Assembly: GCA_013423385.1 (NCBI GenBank)
Contig: BLZA01000058.1
Location: 372,001-436,000, forward strand
From: Naganishia liquefaciens
Taxonomy: Eukaryota > Basidiomycota > Tremellomycetes > Filobasidiales > Filobasidiaceae
Reading direction: 5' to 3'
Length of the DNA stretch: 64,000 nt
The translations under genes were made by a program, and so were the position numbers. The notes beneath the pieces are model-generated. The model saw only the letters and a program-made list of their open reading frames with translations. It had not been told where the DNA came from and did no database searches. Shown piece after piece: positions 1-10,611 of the stretch (positions are counted from its first letter, which is position 1; each line of letters opens with the position of its first letter).

Positions 1-1041
1 TCATGCCGGCATTAACGCCGTTTCCTCTGGTAAAGGTCGGAAGCAAGCCGGGCAGGGCATGGTTCAAGGCAGGCGATGTTTGCGTAGAGTTGGTGCTCGT
101 CGAGGCGGCAGATGAAGAAGAGGGTTCTTCGTCGTCGAAAGAATCCATCTCTACATCATTGTCATCGAAGTCCGCGACAACGGGGAAGCCACCGTCGCCT
201 TCGCCATTGCCCACAACCATGACATGTTCTTCCTCATACTAGTATAATTGTCAGCGTCAGGCCCCGTTGTGTCCTGAATAAACTTACGTGTTCCAAAAGT
301 TCGTGCAGACTATGATGGGTCACGCCACAACATGTAAAGTTTTTCATCTGCAACGCAATCCGGTCGGTACGTGACATTGATGGCAATACGAATATACTTA
401 CAAATTCGGCTTCTTTCTTGTCGACCCCGAACTGTTCTTTGGCCCAATGGGAGAAAGCTCGATGACTGGAGCTGAGGGCGACAGGTCGACCAAGTGCGCT
501 TGGCGATCTGAAAGAATTGTTGAGACCGCGCATTGATGAAAATGACATGGGAGATCCACTCATGCTTTCGCTGTTGAGGAAAGGGTCGTTGGACCTGAGG
601 CGAAGTATGAGCCGAATAGGAGTGAACAATCGATTTAAAGCCAACTTACTCGTCCTTGGAAATTCTGGAACTAATGAAACTTCCCATGCCACCGCCTCTG
701 AAACTGCCGAAGCCACCGTTTCCGGGTCGATAGCTCATGCCCTTGAAAGAGCGCATGAGATCGCCGTTGGCACCAAAGCTCATTCCGAGAGACATTGGAC
801 TTCCATTGCCCATGCCAGGAACGGGACCGAGGTACGATCCGGTCGAGCTAAAGTTGTTATCGTAGTCGGCGCTGGACTTCTGAATAGAGATGGCGAATCC
901 GGTGGATGATGAAGGCGGCGATATTGGATAAATTGATGGTCGTGAAAAGGATTGACGGAGGGCACTGGGTTGTTTCACGTTGCCCGCCGCCGGCGGTCGC
1001 GACGACTGTTCATATGAGCGGATCGGCAATGCTGACGACAT
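1..1041 (-). CDS. C2H2 zinc-finger protein, 3' part cut by window edge
   Basis: Probable nuclear DNA-binding regulator, read leftward and truncated at base 1. Visible exons are 650-1041, 402-594, 288-347 and <1-238, with in-frame junctions. The start ATG at 1041 begins MSSALPIRSYEQ. The first 190 residues are Ser/Gly/Pro-rich and probably disordered, with a glycine-rich patch. The 60-bp exon 288-347 encodes the core of a zinc finger (FTCCGV..H.SLHELLEH) that continues as YEEEH in the next exon. The CxxC/LxxLLxHYEExH pattern is the atypical C2H2 seen in Sfp1-like fungal proteins. The last visible part is acidic and Ser/Thr-rich, as in activation regions. The domain is seen directly; the link to growth or ribosomal-gene control is only inference from Sfp1. 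The more C-terminal fingers expected in that family would lie outside the window. Confidence 0.8.
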
Positions 1042-3247
1042 TGCGGTCGAATACTGGCCGTAAGAGGGGCTTGTCTATGGATTGAGAATTCGCCGTAGTT
1101 TTATCGAAGTAGCAGTTGTCGAAAACCGACAGGAGACAATGCAAGATTGCCCAAGGCGGGAAAAACTGGGCGGAAGGGATTGTCCGCAATTTACGTTTCG
1201 ATCAAGCGATTGACGGGTGATGCCCTCGCTCGTGAGACTCCTTTCGAAGTTTGTAGAGGTTGATAAGTCGAACCACTTGTGGGGTAGGCGGGGATTGTTG
1301 GCGGCAGAGATCGACGACCGCAGGGTATATCAATCACGTCGAATCGCGTCGGGAGGATGTTTGAGGTGGCTGGCTTGCGGATAGTAGATCCTCTGGGGTG
1401 CCGCTGCGTATGGCGTCGAGACGGGTGACCTAGTATAACGTGCAAGATTGACTGCGTGTATGGCTCCAGTGGCGCGATCGCCTAGCGTCTGTCGTAAAAT
1501 GGAGATATCGTGCGTTTGAGCGGGGTTGAGATGGCGAAAAGAGATAGCGCAGACACCAAGGTCTTTTTAGTATTGCCGGACTTTGCACAGGAGATTCACC
1601 AATACAGCGCGACGACGCAATAATGGAGTGGGATTTGCAGTGGGAACAGCTTCTTCACTGCTTCATCATCGTCTAACAGTGGCAAGTGGCCAATGGTAAT
1701 GGCATGCAAAGGGTTGGTTGGCGAAAAAAGAGCACCAACGGCACTGACACTGCACCACACACAGAGGATCCTCAGCTGCTTCCCGCGAGTCCTCAAAGCC
1801 TTGTCATCCTTACGGTAGAATCCCGCCGTTGCATCCGCTTGAAAAAAAAAGTGAGGCAACCTTTTGTGGAGGGCAGAAACGCCTGGAGGGCAGCTTACAG
1901 TCGGCTTACTCCTTACGAGCCGCTGTGTTGCCCCTCCGGTAGCGTGAGGCTAGTTTACGCAGTGAGACAACCGCTGCACAAGTCCGCTCAATCGGCGCAG
2001 CGGTTCGCAGTGCAACCTTTCGCTTTCTCCCTACTCACTCACATTGCGACACATTTCTTCAGCTTTCTGGTTAGCTTCTGTGCTCCAGTTACTTTCTCCT
2101 CCATCGTTGAAGGAGACGATCGTATGAACCGCCTTGAAACCGCGGGCTCCTCCATAAAAGTTATTCGCAGTCGGATTCGTATACACCGAATGGTACATGG
2201 GTGCACGATATAGCCCTTGACATATACGGAGCATCCCACGAGAGCGGCTACACCACGTACCATGCTATACCATGTTCCAAACCACATTCCACACCGAGTC
2301 GCTAGCGTCTTCCTGTAACGCTTCCTATGAATGGTTCTGATGTGGGGCAGACATATAGCGACAGGTTCTGAGTAAATGCGCTTGCTGTCCTCCTAGCCAC
2401 CTTCCTACATAGCCCTACAGGAGCTTCTTGCAAAATACGCAAGCTGCTAGTTCTTGCGCTCTGTCAGCCAGTCCCTTAGCCTCTGTCGTCGTCCAGAAAA
2501 AGAGGGTGTAGGGCAGCGCGAGAAAAACGAGGTGAACAAGAAGCGAGAGCGTAAAGCGGCGACGGAGGCGGATCTGTCGCGTGGAATCGGCAAGTTGCTC
2601 GGGCAATTTGGGTACATGAAATACGTACAGCGGTAGGAGAGCTGGTAGCTAGGGAGCACCTGTGGAGAGAGATCTCAAGTCCATATTCCCCTCTCCCGAT
2701 CCCACTTGGCGTGACATCAACGGGAACCTCCAGACTTTTCAGCGTTGCGTGGAGTGACGCAGTCATCAGTAGTGACGTCCGTCATTCGTCCTTCCCTCTT
2801 CCGTGCTGTTTGTCGCACATGTTACGCCAATGCTCCAGGAATCGCGGGATCTCGGGATGAACATCCGGTAACTGTGACATGCGCACGCCCCGCTGCTCGG
2901 CGAACCCTGGCGAAACGCTCCCTACACCTAGCTAGGGGAGACAGATCACTCTGCTTGTTCGCGCCTCGTAACGCGGGCTGGATGCTCTTTCTACATCTAC
3001 CCCGCTCTTGCCAAAATCGCGAGACCCATTACACAATTAGGAAAGAGCGAAATATGTCACGGTAGAGCTCGCGTGACTTGCTCAATTACAGCCAAAGCGT
3101 GGCCTGCAGTTCCGCAGTGCGTGACATACCTCTTGGATGATATAAATATTATGACAATGACAGAATTACAAGCTGCCTTTCACACGTACCACATGACAAC
3201 GATGAAAAAATCCTGGACATCGCTTCTGAGCGGTAAACCCGCTACTG
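1042..3247. other. Long intergenic region, no gene seen
   Basis: About 2.2 kb between the start of the C2H2 gene and the stop codon of the membrane-protein gene. Open frames exist, the longest at 1686-2213 (+). None has family resemblance, plausible splice continuity or a sensible start. The half next to 1041 probably holds the promoter and 5' leader of the C2H2 gene; long leaders are common for fungal regulators. No tRNA or repeat was recognised. Confidence 0.6.
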
Positions 3248-4453
3248 TTACTCTCTGCCCTCGATCAAGGCACCGCCTCCTTCTGCTTCCTCTTCCAGCC
3301 GGATCCTACCTTCTCTCTCCTTGGTCTTTGCCCACGCGAGCGCGCCGATGAGCGCGACAGGATGAACCACGAGCAAGATGACGATCGTGACCGTCTCCGC
3401 AGTTGGCTTGGTCTGCCTACTGAGCAACACACTGAGCAAGATCCATTCGGCCGCAAGACAAGCGTAGACGTCCAGCCGAACAACGATCCAGACGGCCAGT
3501 AACAAGTTGACGCCGAAGAGTGCGAGAACGGCCTTCCACCAGTGTTGGTATGGGTTTGACTGGTCCATGAGGGACAGCCAGTTGAGTGCGATAAAGCCGT
3601 TGTGTAGCCAGTCGATGCCGAAGAGAATCACAAAGAACATGGTCATGGGTGCGTGAATGAAGATTGAGTCGAGCGGCCGTCGTTTGGATTGACGGTGCGA
3701 CAGCAGGGTAATTTGGGTGCTTGCCCTGGAGAGGGAAGAACGAATGAGCAGTTTGGGGGAAAAGTTTGACGTAAACGTACAGGTTTATCACATTTAGAAG
3801 GATAATGATCTCGGAGACCTTGAACCACTTGAGGGTCTAGGTCAAACGAATGTCAGCCATTACGTTTGTGGTTGTTGGGGTTCCGCTCACCCATGCGACC
3901 GCCCACCCTGCTTGCAGCCAATTGGCAATGGCGAATCTCAGTCCAACGCCATGTACGAGAGTAGCCTGAAAGGAAGGAAAGCATCAGCAGGAGCGTTGGA
4001 CGACTTCACACCATAAAGATCGCCATTAATACGCAGGCGGAACTCACCTTGGTCTCGTCCTTCCTAGCCAAAACCAGAATCAAACATAGCCCAATCTGCA
4101 GCGAATAGAGCAGAATCCAGAAGATGCCGATCATAATCGGGTTCGGTGAAAGCACTACCGGCCAACGTCAGTACGGCAAACGCAGCATGATAGCGACGCT
4201 GCTCACATGTCGGGTACATCTTGTTGATATCAGCTGCAAATTTGATTTTTTTTCAGCTTGGAGCGTCACAGAGCAGCGGTCTGAACTCACCCAAGCCTGG
4301 TCTGATGGCCAGCGCGCAGACAAGATTGGCGCCGATGGTCATGAGCAGACTGAGCGGTGTGGCGATTTGCAGCCTGACGAGCTGCATGCTCCGTCGCATC
4401 TCGCCCTCGGTGATGATGCCGGTAACATCGGCTGGGGGATCGTAGGACGACAT
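3248..4453 (-). CDS. Conserved fungal multi-pass membrane protein, function unknown
   Basis: Six exons on the minus strand: 4291-4453, 4207-4233 (27 nt), 4048-4154, 3891-3965, 3781-3836 and 3248-3725. All junctions keep frame and give 301 residues starting MSSYDPPADV. I count seven to eight hydrophobic segments, for example around IATPLSLLMTIGANLV, IMIGIFWILLYSLQIG and MTMFFVILFGIDWLHNG, spread along the whole length. The C-terminal tail is charged and rich in Glu and Gly (about the last 30 residues). There is no signal peptide, and no transporter or enzyme motif was recognised. It looks like a conserved Dikarya family of uncharacterised integral membrane proteins. It shares a 514-bp upstream region with beta-tubulin, transcribed the other way. 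The gene model is firm; the function is unknown. Confidence 0.8.
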
Positions 4454-4967
4454 GGTTGATGGCTACCCGGGGCCGATTGTATCTGTCGGTCGTGCTGCGT
4501 GCGAGTTGTCTTGAAGCGAATGCAGTAGATGCGAACGTCCTTGTCGACCTCGTTGCGAGGTGACGTCAAACAGACGGGAGCAGAGCAGAACGACGATCAT
4601 TGCGCTTAGTCAGCACAGCTGTGGGTGACTGCGTGAGAAAATAGAACAACACTCAACCAAACGCGTCGCGCTCAGCGTGTTTCCAAACAACCCGCGATCC
4701 CGCCTGCTGCTGGCCAGCTTGCTGGCCTCAAGACGCTGCCTCGCCATCACTCGCTCATCATCCTTGATCCCTTTCCCCGCCTGCCCCTCCTCGTCGTCTT
4801 TTTCCGTACCCTGTCGTTACGTCGGTCTTTCATTTGGTAAGGATCTCCGCAACATCGCCATTCAGCGTTCCTTCCCGTCGTCAACAAACGCTCAACTTTT
4901 TGCATAAACAGTCACTGTAGGTCTGTCGGAGTTTTCTTTTCGTTCTTACCTGATCTCTTGTTCCTAG
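4454..4967. promoter_or_regulatory. Divergent promoter between membrane protein and beta-tubulin
   Basis: 514 bp separate two start codons on opposite strands. The half nearest beta-tubulin (about 4660-4960) is pyrimidine-rich on the plus strand, with many C and T runs before the ATG. This is a usual leader or core-promoter composition for highly expressed fungal genes. No TATA box or specific operator can be claimed. Confidence 0.45.
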
Positions 4968-6474
4968 ATGAGGGAAATCGTTCACCTTCAAACCGGTCAA
5001 TGTGGTAACCAGATCGGTGCCAAGTTCTGGGAGGTCTTGTCAGATGAACACGGTATCCAAGCCGATGGAAGCTGGAAGGGAACGTCCGACCAGCAGCTGG
5101 AACGAATCAACGTCTACTTCAACGAAGCCGCCGGTCAAAAGTATGTCCCGCGAGCCGTCTTGGTCGATTTGGAGCCGGGAACGATGGACAGCATCAAGGC
5201 TGGTCCTCTCGGTAGCCTTTTCAGGCCCGACAACTTGTAAGTCCCGCGCCAAAAGCTTTCACCGGAATCATCTTGCTCAGCACGTTCGATCCTGCAGCGT
5301 CTTTGGTCAATCTGGTGCCGGTAACAACTGGGCCAAGGGCCACTACACCGAAGGTGCCGAACTCGTCGACTCTGTCCTCGACGTCGTCCGAAAGGAGGCC
5401 GAAGCTGTCGACTGCCTGCAAGGTTTCCAGATCACCCACTCGCTCGGTGGTGGTACCGGTTCCGGTATGGGTACCCTCTTGATCTCCAAGATCCGAGAGG
5501 AATTCCCCGACCGAATGATGTGCACTTTCTCCGTTGTCCCTTCCACCAAGGTCGGTTTTAATGCCACATGCAGAATGAATCGACGTTGACGTCTTTCAAC
5601 AGGTTTCCGACACCGTCGTTGAGCCGTACAACGCTACGCTCTCCATCCACCAACTTGTTGAGAACTCGGACGAGACCTTCTGTATCGACAACGAAGCCTT
5701 GTACGACATCTGCATGAAGACCTTGAAGATCAACCAGCCTACTTTCGGTGACTTGAACCACTTGGTCTCCGTCGTCATGAGCGGCGTCACCACCTCCTTG
5801 CGATTCCCCGGTTCCTTGAACTCGGTAAGTTCCTGTGCGCGTGTCCGTAGACAAGCCATTGACTCGGTTGTTTGCAGGATTTGCGAAAGTTGGCCGTCAA
5901 CATGGTTCCCTTCCCCCGACTCCACTTCTTCATGGCCGGTTTTGCGCCCTTGACTGCCCGACAGTCGCAGCAGTACCGACCCGTCAGCGTTCCCGAACTC
6001 GTTGGTCAACTCTTCGACGCCAAGAACATGATGGCCGCGACTGATCCCCGACAGGGTCGATACCTCACTGTCGCCGCCTACTGGCGAGGAAAGGTCTCGA
6101 TGAAGGAGGTCGACGAGGCCATGTACACGATGCAGACCAAGAACTCGCAATACTTCGTCGAATGGATCCCCAACAACATCCAGTCCGCTCACTGTGACAT
6201 CCCTCCGCGAGGCCTCAAGATGTCGGCCACCTTTGTTGGAAACTCGACTGCCATTCAGGTCTTGTTCAAGCGAGTTGCCGATCAATTCTCGGCCATGTTC
6301 AGGCGAAAGGCTTTCTTGCACTGGTACACTGGCGAGGGTATGGACGAGCTCGAATTCACCGAGGCCGAGTCGAACTTGCAAGACCTGGTGTCCGAGTACG
6401 AGCAGTACCAGAACGCGTCGGCCGAGGAGGACATCATGTACGAGGACGAGGAGTTGCCCATGGAGGAGCAATAA
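4968..6474 (+). CDS. Beta-tubulin
   Basis: Encodes beta-tubulin, the GTP-hydrolysing subunit of the microtubule dimer. Four exons (4968-5236, 5298-5550, 5603-5824, 5878-6474) give 446 residues, the normal family length. It starts with the autoregulatory tetrapeptide MREI. The nucleotide-binding loop GGGTGSGMG, the SVVPS and FVEWIPNN segments and an acidic tail (..[12 protein letters not shown]) are all present. Residues linked in other fungi to benzimidazole response appear wild-type: His6, Phe167, Glu198 and Phe200 (DETFC). Position 239 in TSLRFPG is Ser, where many beta-tubulins have Cys. Introns are 47-61 bp. Tubulin cofactor D, which folds this protein, is encoded 27 kb downstream. The symbol is left blank because a second beta-tubulin paralogue is common in basidiomycetes. 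Confidence 0.98.
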
Positions 6475-7429
6475 ACGGAGGATGGCTTGGATACGCCTGG
6501 CTTCTCTGCACATTTCCCCCACTTGGTACTCTTCGGACACCGCTATTAGCTGCGCGTTTGACAGTAATCACCGCAATCTGACGTAACGACACGGAACGAC
6601 GAACAAGACACACTACCGCACACACTTTTTTACCCCTTTCTCGAGACTCTGTCGACCTGGTTTTCTGGCCCGGCTCCTCTACCCGCTTTCACAACAACAC
6701 CATGCAAATCCCGAGGGTTTCGGCCGCCCTCACGTCCGCGCCATCTCCTTTCTGCTTTCGCCAAAAATATGTCTCGATAAACAACGCCTGACACGGGTAC
6801 CCGAAAACATCTTTCGTTGAGTATAGGTGTCTCTGTCAGGTATCGTAGGCATGGCGGAAGGAGAGACGGGATGGCAAGCACTTTTCCCTCTTTATTTTTC
6901 TCTTAACACTCTCTTATGGACGGGTTGTAAGATGTGTTGTTATTCCTGGGTATGAGCATCAATCTGAAAAATGGAGCGGGGTACCGCCTCTGTCGAGCAA
7001 AGTCGAGCGCGTGTCAGTGAAACCAGTTATCACGTCGCGCAATGGCTCTTCCAGGCTGGCAGGGTCATATGGGAGATCGTCTGACGCATTTGATGAATAG
7101 CATAATAAGAACTCGAGACACCTCAAATTGATTCAGCCAGCGGCCGGCACGGCGAGTTGTCGCGTGCAAGTGCTAGTTGTGTTGAGATGTCGAGGGTGTC
7201 GACTTTTTTGTTGGTTTACCCGACGAATTCCCGACGGTCTTCGCCGAAAGCTGCTTCCGGCTTTCCTCGCGCCGGTGCGAATCGATGGCTGTTCGCTTGA
7301 CTGGCTCTTTGACTTGACTGGTTCGCGTTCTCCCGCGCAGCGTTTCCAGCAGTGAGATTTCGTGAGCATAAGATCGCACGGAGCATCATTCGTATGACCT
7401 GAGTACTGGACTCTTTCTTACATACCAAA
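6475..7429. other. Intergenic: tubulin 3' end and upstream region of PNPOx gene
   Basis: 955 bp with no supported gene. The first part should carry the beta-tubulin 3' untranslated region. The segment around 6880-6910 is T-rich (ttccctctttatttttctctt) and may lie near the cleavage or polyadenylation zone. The second half precedes the next gene on the same strand. Open frames here are short and show no family resemblance. Confidence 0.5.
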
Positions 7430-8862
7430 ATGGGCGCGTAAGTTGGGCTTGTCTGCTGAAAGGTGTATTCAATGTTCTCAAGAACTTGCCTGTCTTGTTG
7501 AACAGCTTTTACGACGAGATTCCTCCCAACATTCTCGAATGGATACCGAAACAGAAGATCTTCTTCGTTGCTACTGCTGCCCTGCGGCCGAAACCGGGAG
7601 AGCGGGCTCCTGATAACCGTCGAAACGCTGCTGGCAGGAGGGTAGATGAATGGGGATACGTGAACGTGAGCCCGAAAGAGATGGCTTTATTTGAGGTGGT
7701 CGACAAGAACACTGTGCGATGTGAGTCCACTCTTCGAGTATCGGTATCATTCGCTTATCCTTTGCTAGATCAAGACTTGACAGGCAGCGGTAAGCACCAA
7801 AGCCGACCGAATCTGCGAAGTACGAGCATCCGCTGAGGTGCCATGGTTCAGGCGCAGAGACCATTGCTCATCTGCGCGAACCGGGGAATGGCAAGCTTAC
7901 GATCATGTTCGTTGCCTTCGAAGGAGCTCCAAGAGTTTGCAGGCTCTTCGGAACCGGTAAGCACGCCCAATGTGGTGGTTTGTGGCTCATCCTCTAACAA
8001 ACCCTTCAGGCGCTGTACTCGAACGCACGAGTCCAGAGTTTGAGGCAGTACGTCGGAAACAATTGCGATGGTAGTTATATTAAGTGCGTACTATAGATCT
8101 TGCCCCATGGTGATCCTAGAATCAAGTCGGGCTGTCGAGCGATCATCGAACTGAAAGGTAGGTTAGCTTCCTACCGGCAGCTCGCCCCGTTATTGACTGC
8201 TCTCGCGCTCAGTGGATTGCGTAGCCAGCGTAAGTCTTGGTATGACTTCACATGCCACGCCGCTTGCTGATCGAAATGCGTTCCAGTCATGCGGCTACTC
8301 TATTCCCTTTTTTGAATACATCAAGGAACGGCCCACTTTGGACGTCTGGGCGCGCAAGCGCGAGTGTTTGGATCTCGAAATTCCTTACGATGATTCAGCG
8401 GACGAGGAGCAACAACTTCGCGATACCGGCAATTCGATAACTCAAAGACAAGCAGCGATGGATGATCTGCTGAAAACGCCGATACCCGCAGAGGGAAAGG
8501 GTGGTTTACGGCAGTATTGGGACTTCAAGAACAGCATGAGTCTCGATGGACTCCCTGCCCTTTCCAATCTCGCTCCAACGTCGGGATCGAACACCCCTGA
8601 ACCGTACGGACGTTTCGAGAACGGCAACGCGAAGGCAGCACCTGCGATGCCTTTGCCAACAGTGGTACACGGCAAACTCTCCAGTCCGAAAGCCTCTTAT
8701 ACTCCGGAGGAAGTCAAGGGCATCGTCATGCGAGAACGAAGACGAATGCAGTCCAACTGGAAAGCGGATCTTTACATCTGGTTTTCCCTGCTGGTTCTTG
8801 GTCTGGCCATCGGCTATGGTTTCAAGGATACGCTGGACGTGTTACTTCGTAAAATGGTGTAA
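7430..8862 (+). CDS. Pyridoxamine 5'-phosphate oxidase-fold protein, membrane-anchored
   Basis: Flavin-binding split-barrel protein of the fungal family that includes yeast YLR456W/YPR172W; the substrate is not established. Eight exons give 346 residues: 7430-7437 (8 nt), 7506-7720, 7769-7789 (21 nt), 7852-7956, 8010-8047, 8097-8157, 8213-8229 (17 nt) and 8287-8862. The start codon sits in the 8-nt first exon, giving MGAFYDEIP, the usual family N-terminus. Family segments IFFVATA, VNVSPKE, LTGSGAETIAHLRE, FVAFEGAPRVCRLFGTG and SCGYSIPFFEY appear in order. The C-terminal third is longer than a bare PNPOx domain, low in complexity, and ends in one hydrophobic segment (LYIWFSLLVLGLAIGYGF). This suggests a tail-anchored protein. 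The exon model is strong because every junction restores a conserved motif. Confidence 0.92.
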
Positions 8863-10611
8863 AGGGTACACAACGCGGTGGAATATGACTTGGAAGGCTT
8901 CGCGTCTTCTTCATGCTTGGTGGCAGTCATTGCGAACTTGCAATGCCGCAGATCAGCTCATGCCTTTCTCGGCCAATCTGTTAAACAGGTAGAGAATTCC
9001 CGTATGACAGCTTCTTCGACCATTATGACGGAACAGTGGGTGATATTCACTTTCGAGTAACCTTTACTTTCGATACGTGCATTGACGTGGTGGCGAAGAG
9101 TTGTGCAAGATCAGCTATTAAGTATTTAGGTGTCGCAGACTACCATCTGCGTTCCGCTATTTTGTCTCGATCTCCTTCGCATGCCACAATCTCTTCGCCA
9201 CCATTGTAGTCCGTCTAGAAGAGCTTAGTTTGGCCTAGGCGGGAACCGAGGCGACTTACCAACTGCGCAGGCTTCTCAAGCATCATATGTCATCGTCGGC
9301 GCCGAATATTCGGGAGAGCGCGCTCGAATGAGTTTTCGTACCACTTATGCATTCATGAACAAGGCGATGATTAGCCAGAGGGCCTCCTTTTAGAAGCAAC
9401 TTTGATCCGGCAGATTAGCCGTCTTACCATCGAGTAGCGTTACACATTCAGCTCTGAGCTTGCCAGCTAACAAACACAGCTGCTAACACGCAGTTGGTTC
9501 ATGACCTCGATCAAATCTCCGTGATTCAGTAAGTTTTTCGGTTACTCGGTGCGACTAATTCCATACTGATTTTGTCAGCTATTTCGCCGGCTGGAAGCCG
9601 GCTGGAATCGCAAGATTCTGGAACCGGGGAATAGGTCGACAAGCTGCTCGGGGACAACCACACGCTGGGAGATCGCTCGTCGACGCAGCGTTCATCCGAG
9701 TGCGGCATGCTTGTGAAACGCGTTCACGGCTCAGTCAACAGCTAGGCCAACGCGGTCGATGCGGAGGCGATTGATGACGAGCTTAGTGATGAGCCTGTTT
9801 GCCTGTCCCTACGGCAAGATCCGAGCTGTCTGCCAAATGCGAAGGAAAAGCCAGCTGGAAAAGCTGAATCCTACTGAACGAGAGAGGCAATAACCTACTC
9901 GCCGACCTGGCGCAAATAACCTGCAAATGGCTAAAGCGTGAGACAAATAGTTGGAAATTCGGGCAGCGGGAAACCCTGATGGCCGAGGAGGCAAGATATT
10001 GGCTCGAATGTTGACAGACGGCCATGTCGAGAGCACGATTCTCCGTGCCATGGCATCTGCCGCGGAGGCGCTCGTCCATCGACCACTGTCACTCTGGCTC
10101 CCTGCTCGCTGCAGCAGAGAATTGTGTTATTGTTGTGGCAAGATGGCTACAATACATAGGAAGATCGCGACCAACGATCCTGAAGGCGACCATCCGCAGT
10201 GGCACCGGATACCCTACTGGGGCTAGATCCAGTATCTCGAAAGCAGACACCCCTTCGAGGCAGAAAGACTCCTCTCGACGAGATCGCCGAATATCTTTTA
10301 GGCTCGGCGTCCCGCTTCGGAATTGTCCAGACTGATGGTCAAGATTTTGAGGTCTTGCATTGTGACGGAGCTTCGTAAGTCCTTCGGAGAGTAATGCGTC
10401 TATAATGTGGTCCACATCTCGTCTTTGCTTCATGTTGCGGTTCAGCATCAGCTGTCCGTATGCTTACGCGACCTTGTTATTCAGTTCAGTACCGCGCGTT
10501 CCCCCTTTGTCGGAATAACCCAGCATAACGACGGTCGTCTGCCGGGCTTGACGACGCAGTTCTCCTGTCCTTCTGGAGTGGGAAGGGGAATATTGGTGCA
10601 AAAAAGACGCA
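8863..10611. other. Intergenic, no gene supported
   Basis: About 1.75 kb between the PNPOx-like gene and the Zn2Cys6 gene, both on the plus strand. A possible spliced frame near 9480-9780 and open frames near 9951-10335 (+) and 10089-10448 (-) lack recognisable domains. A sequence at about 9390-9445 loosely resembles a tRNA on the minus strand but does not fold into one. The right-hand part probably contains the promoter and leader of the regulator. Confidence 0.5.

Noticed and set aside
1686-2213. 175-codon open frame on the plus strand
   Set aside because: Composition looks random, no domain, no splice partner, and it lies in the leader region of a regulator gene.
9385-9450. tRNA-like sequence on the minus strand
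   Set aside because: A short stem (CGGC/GCCG) and a D-arm-like word are present, but the loop is 6 nt and neither a T-arm nor an acceptor stem pairs.
9480-9780. Possible two-exon small gene (..IHYFAGWKPAG..)
   Set aside because: One plausible intron exists, but there is no start codon in context, no family resemblance, and the C-terminal part is Arg-rich junk-like sequence.
10089-10448. 119-codon minus-strand open frame
   Set aside because: No recognisable domain; it overlaps the upstream region of the Zn2Cys6 gene.
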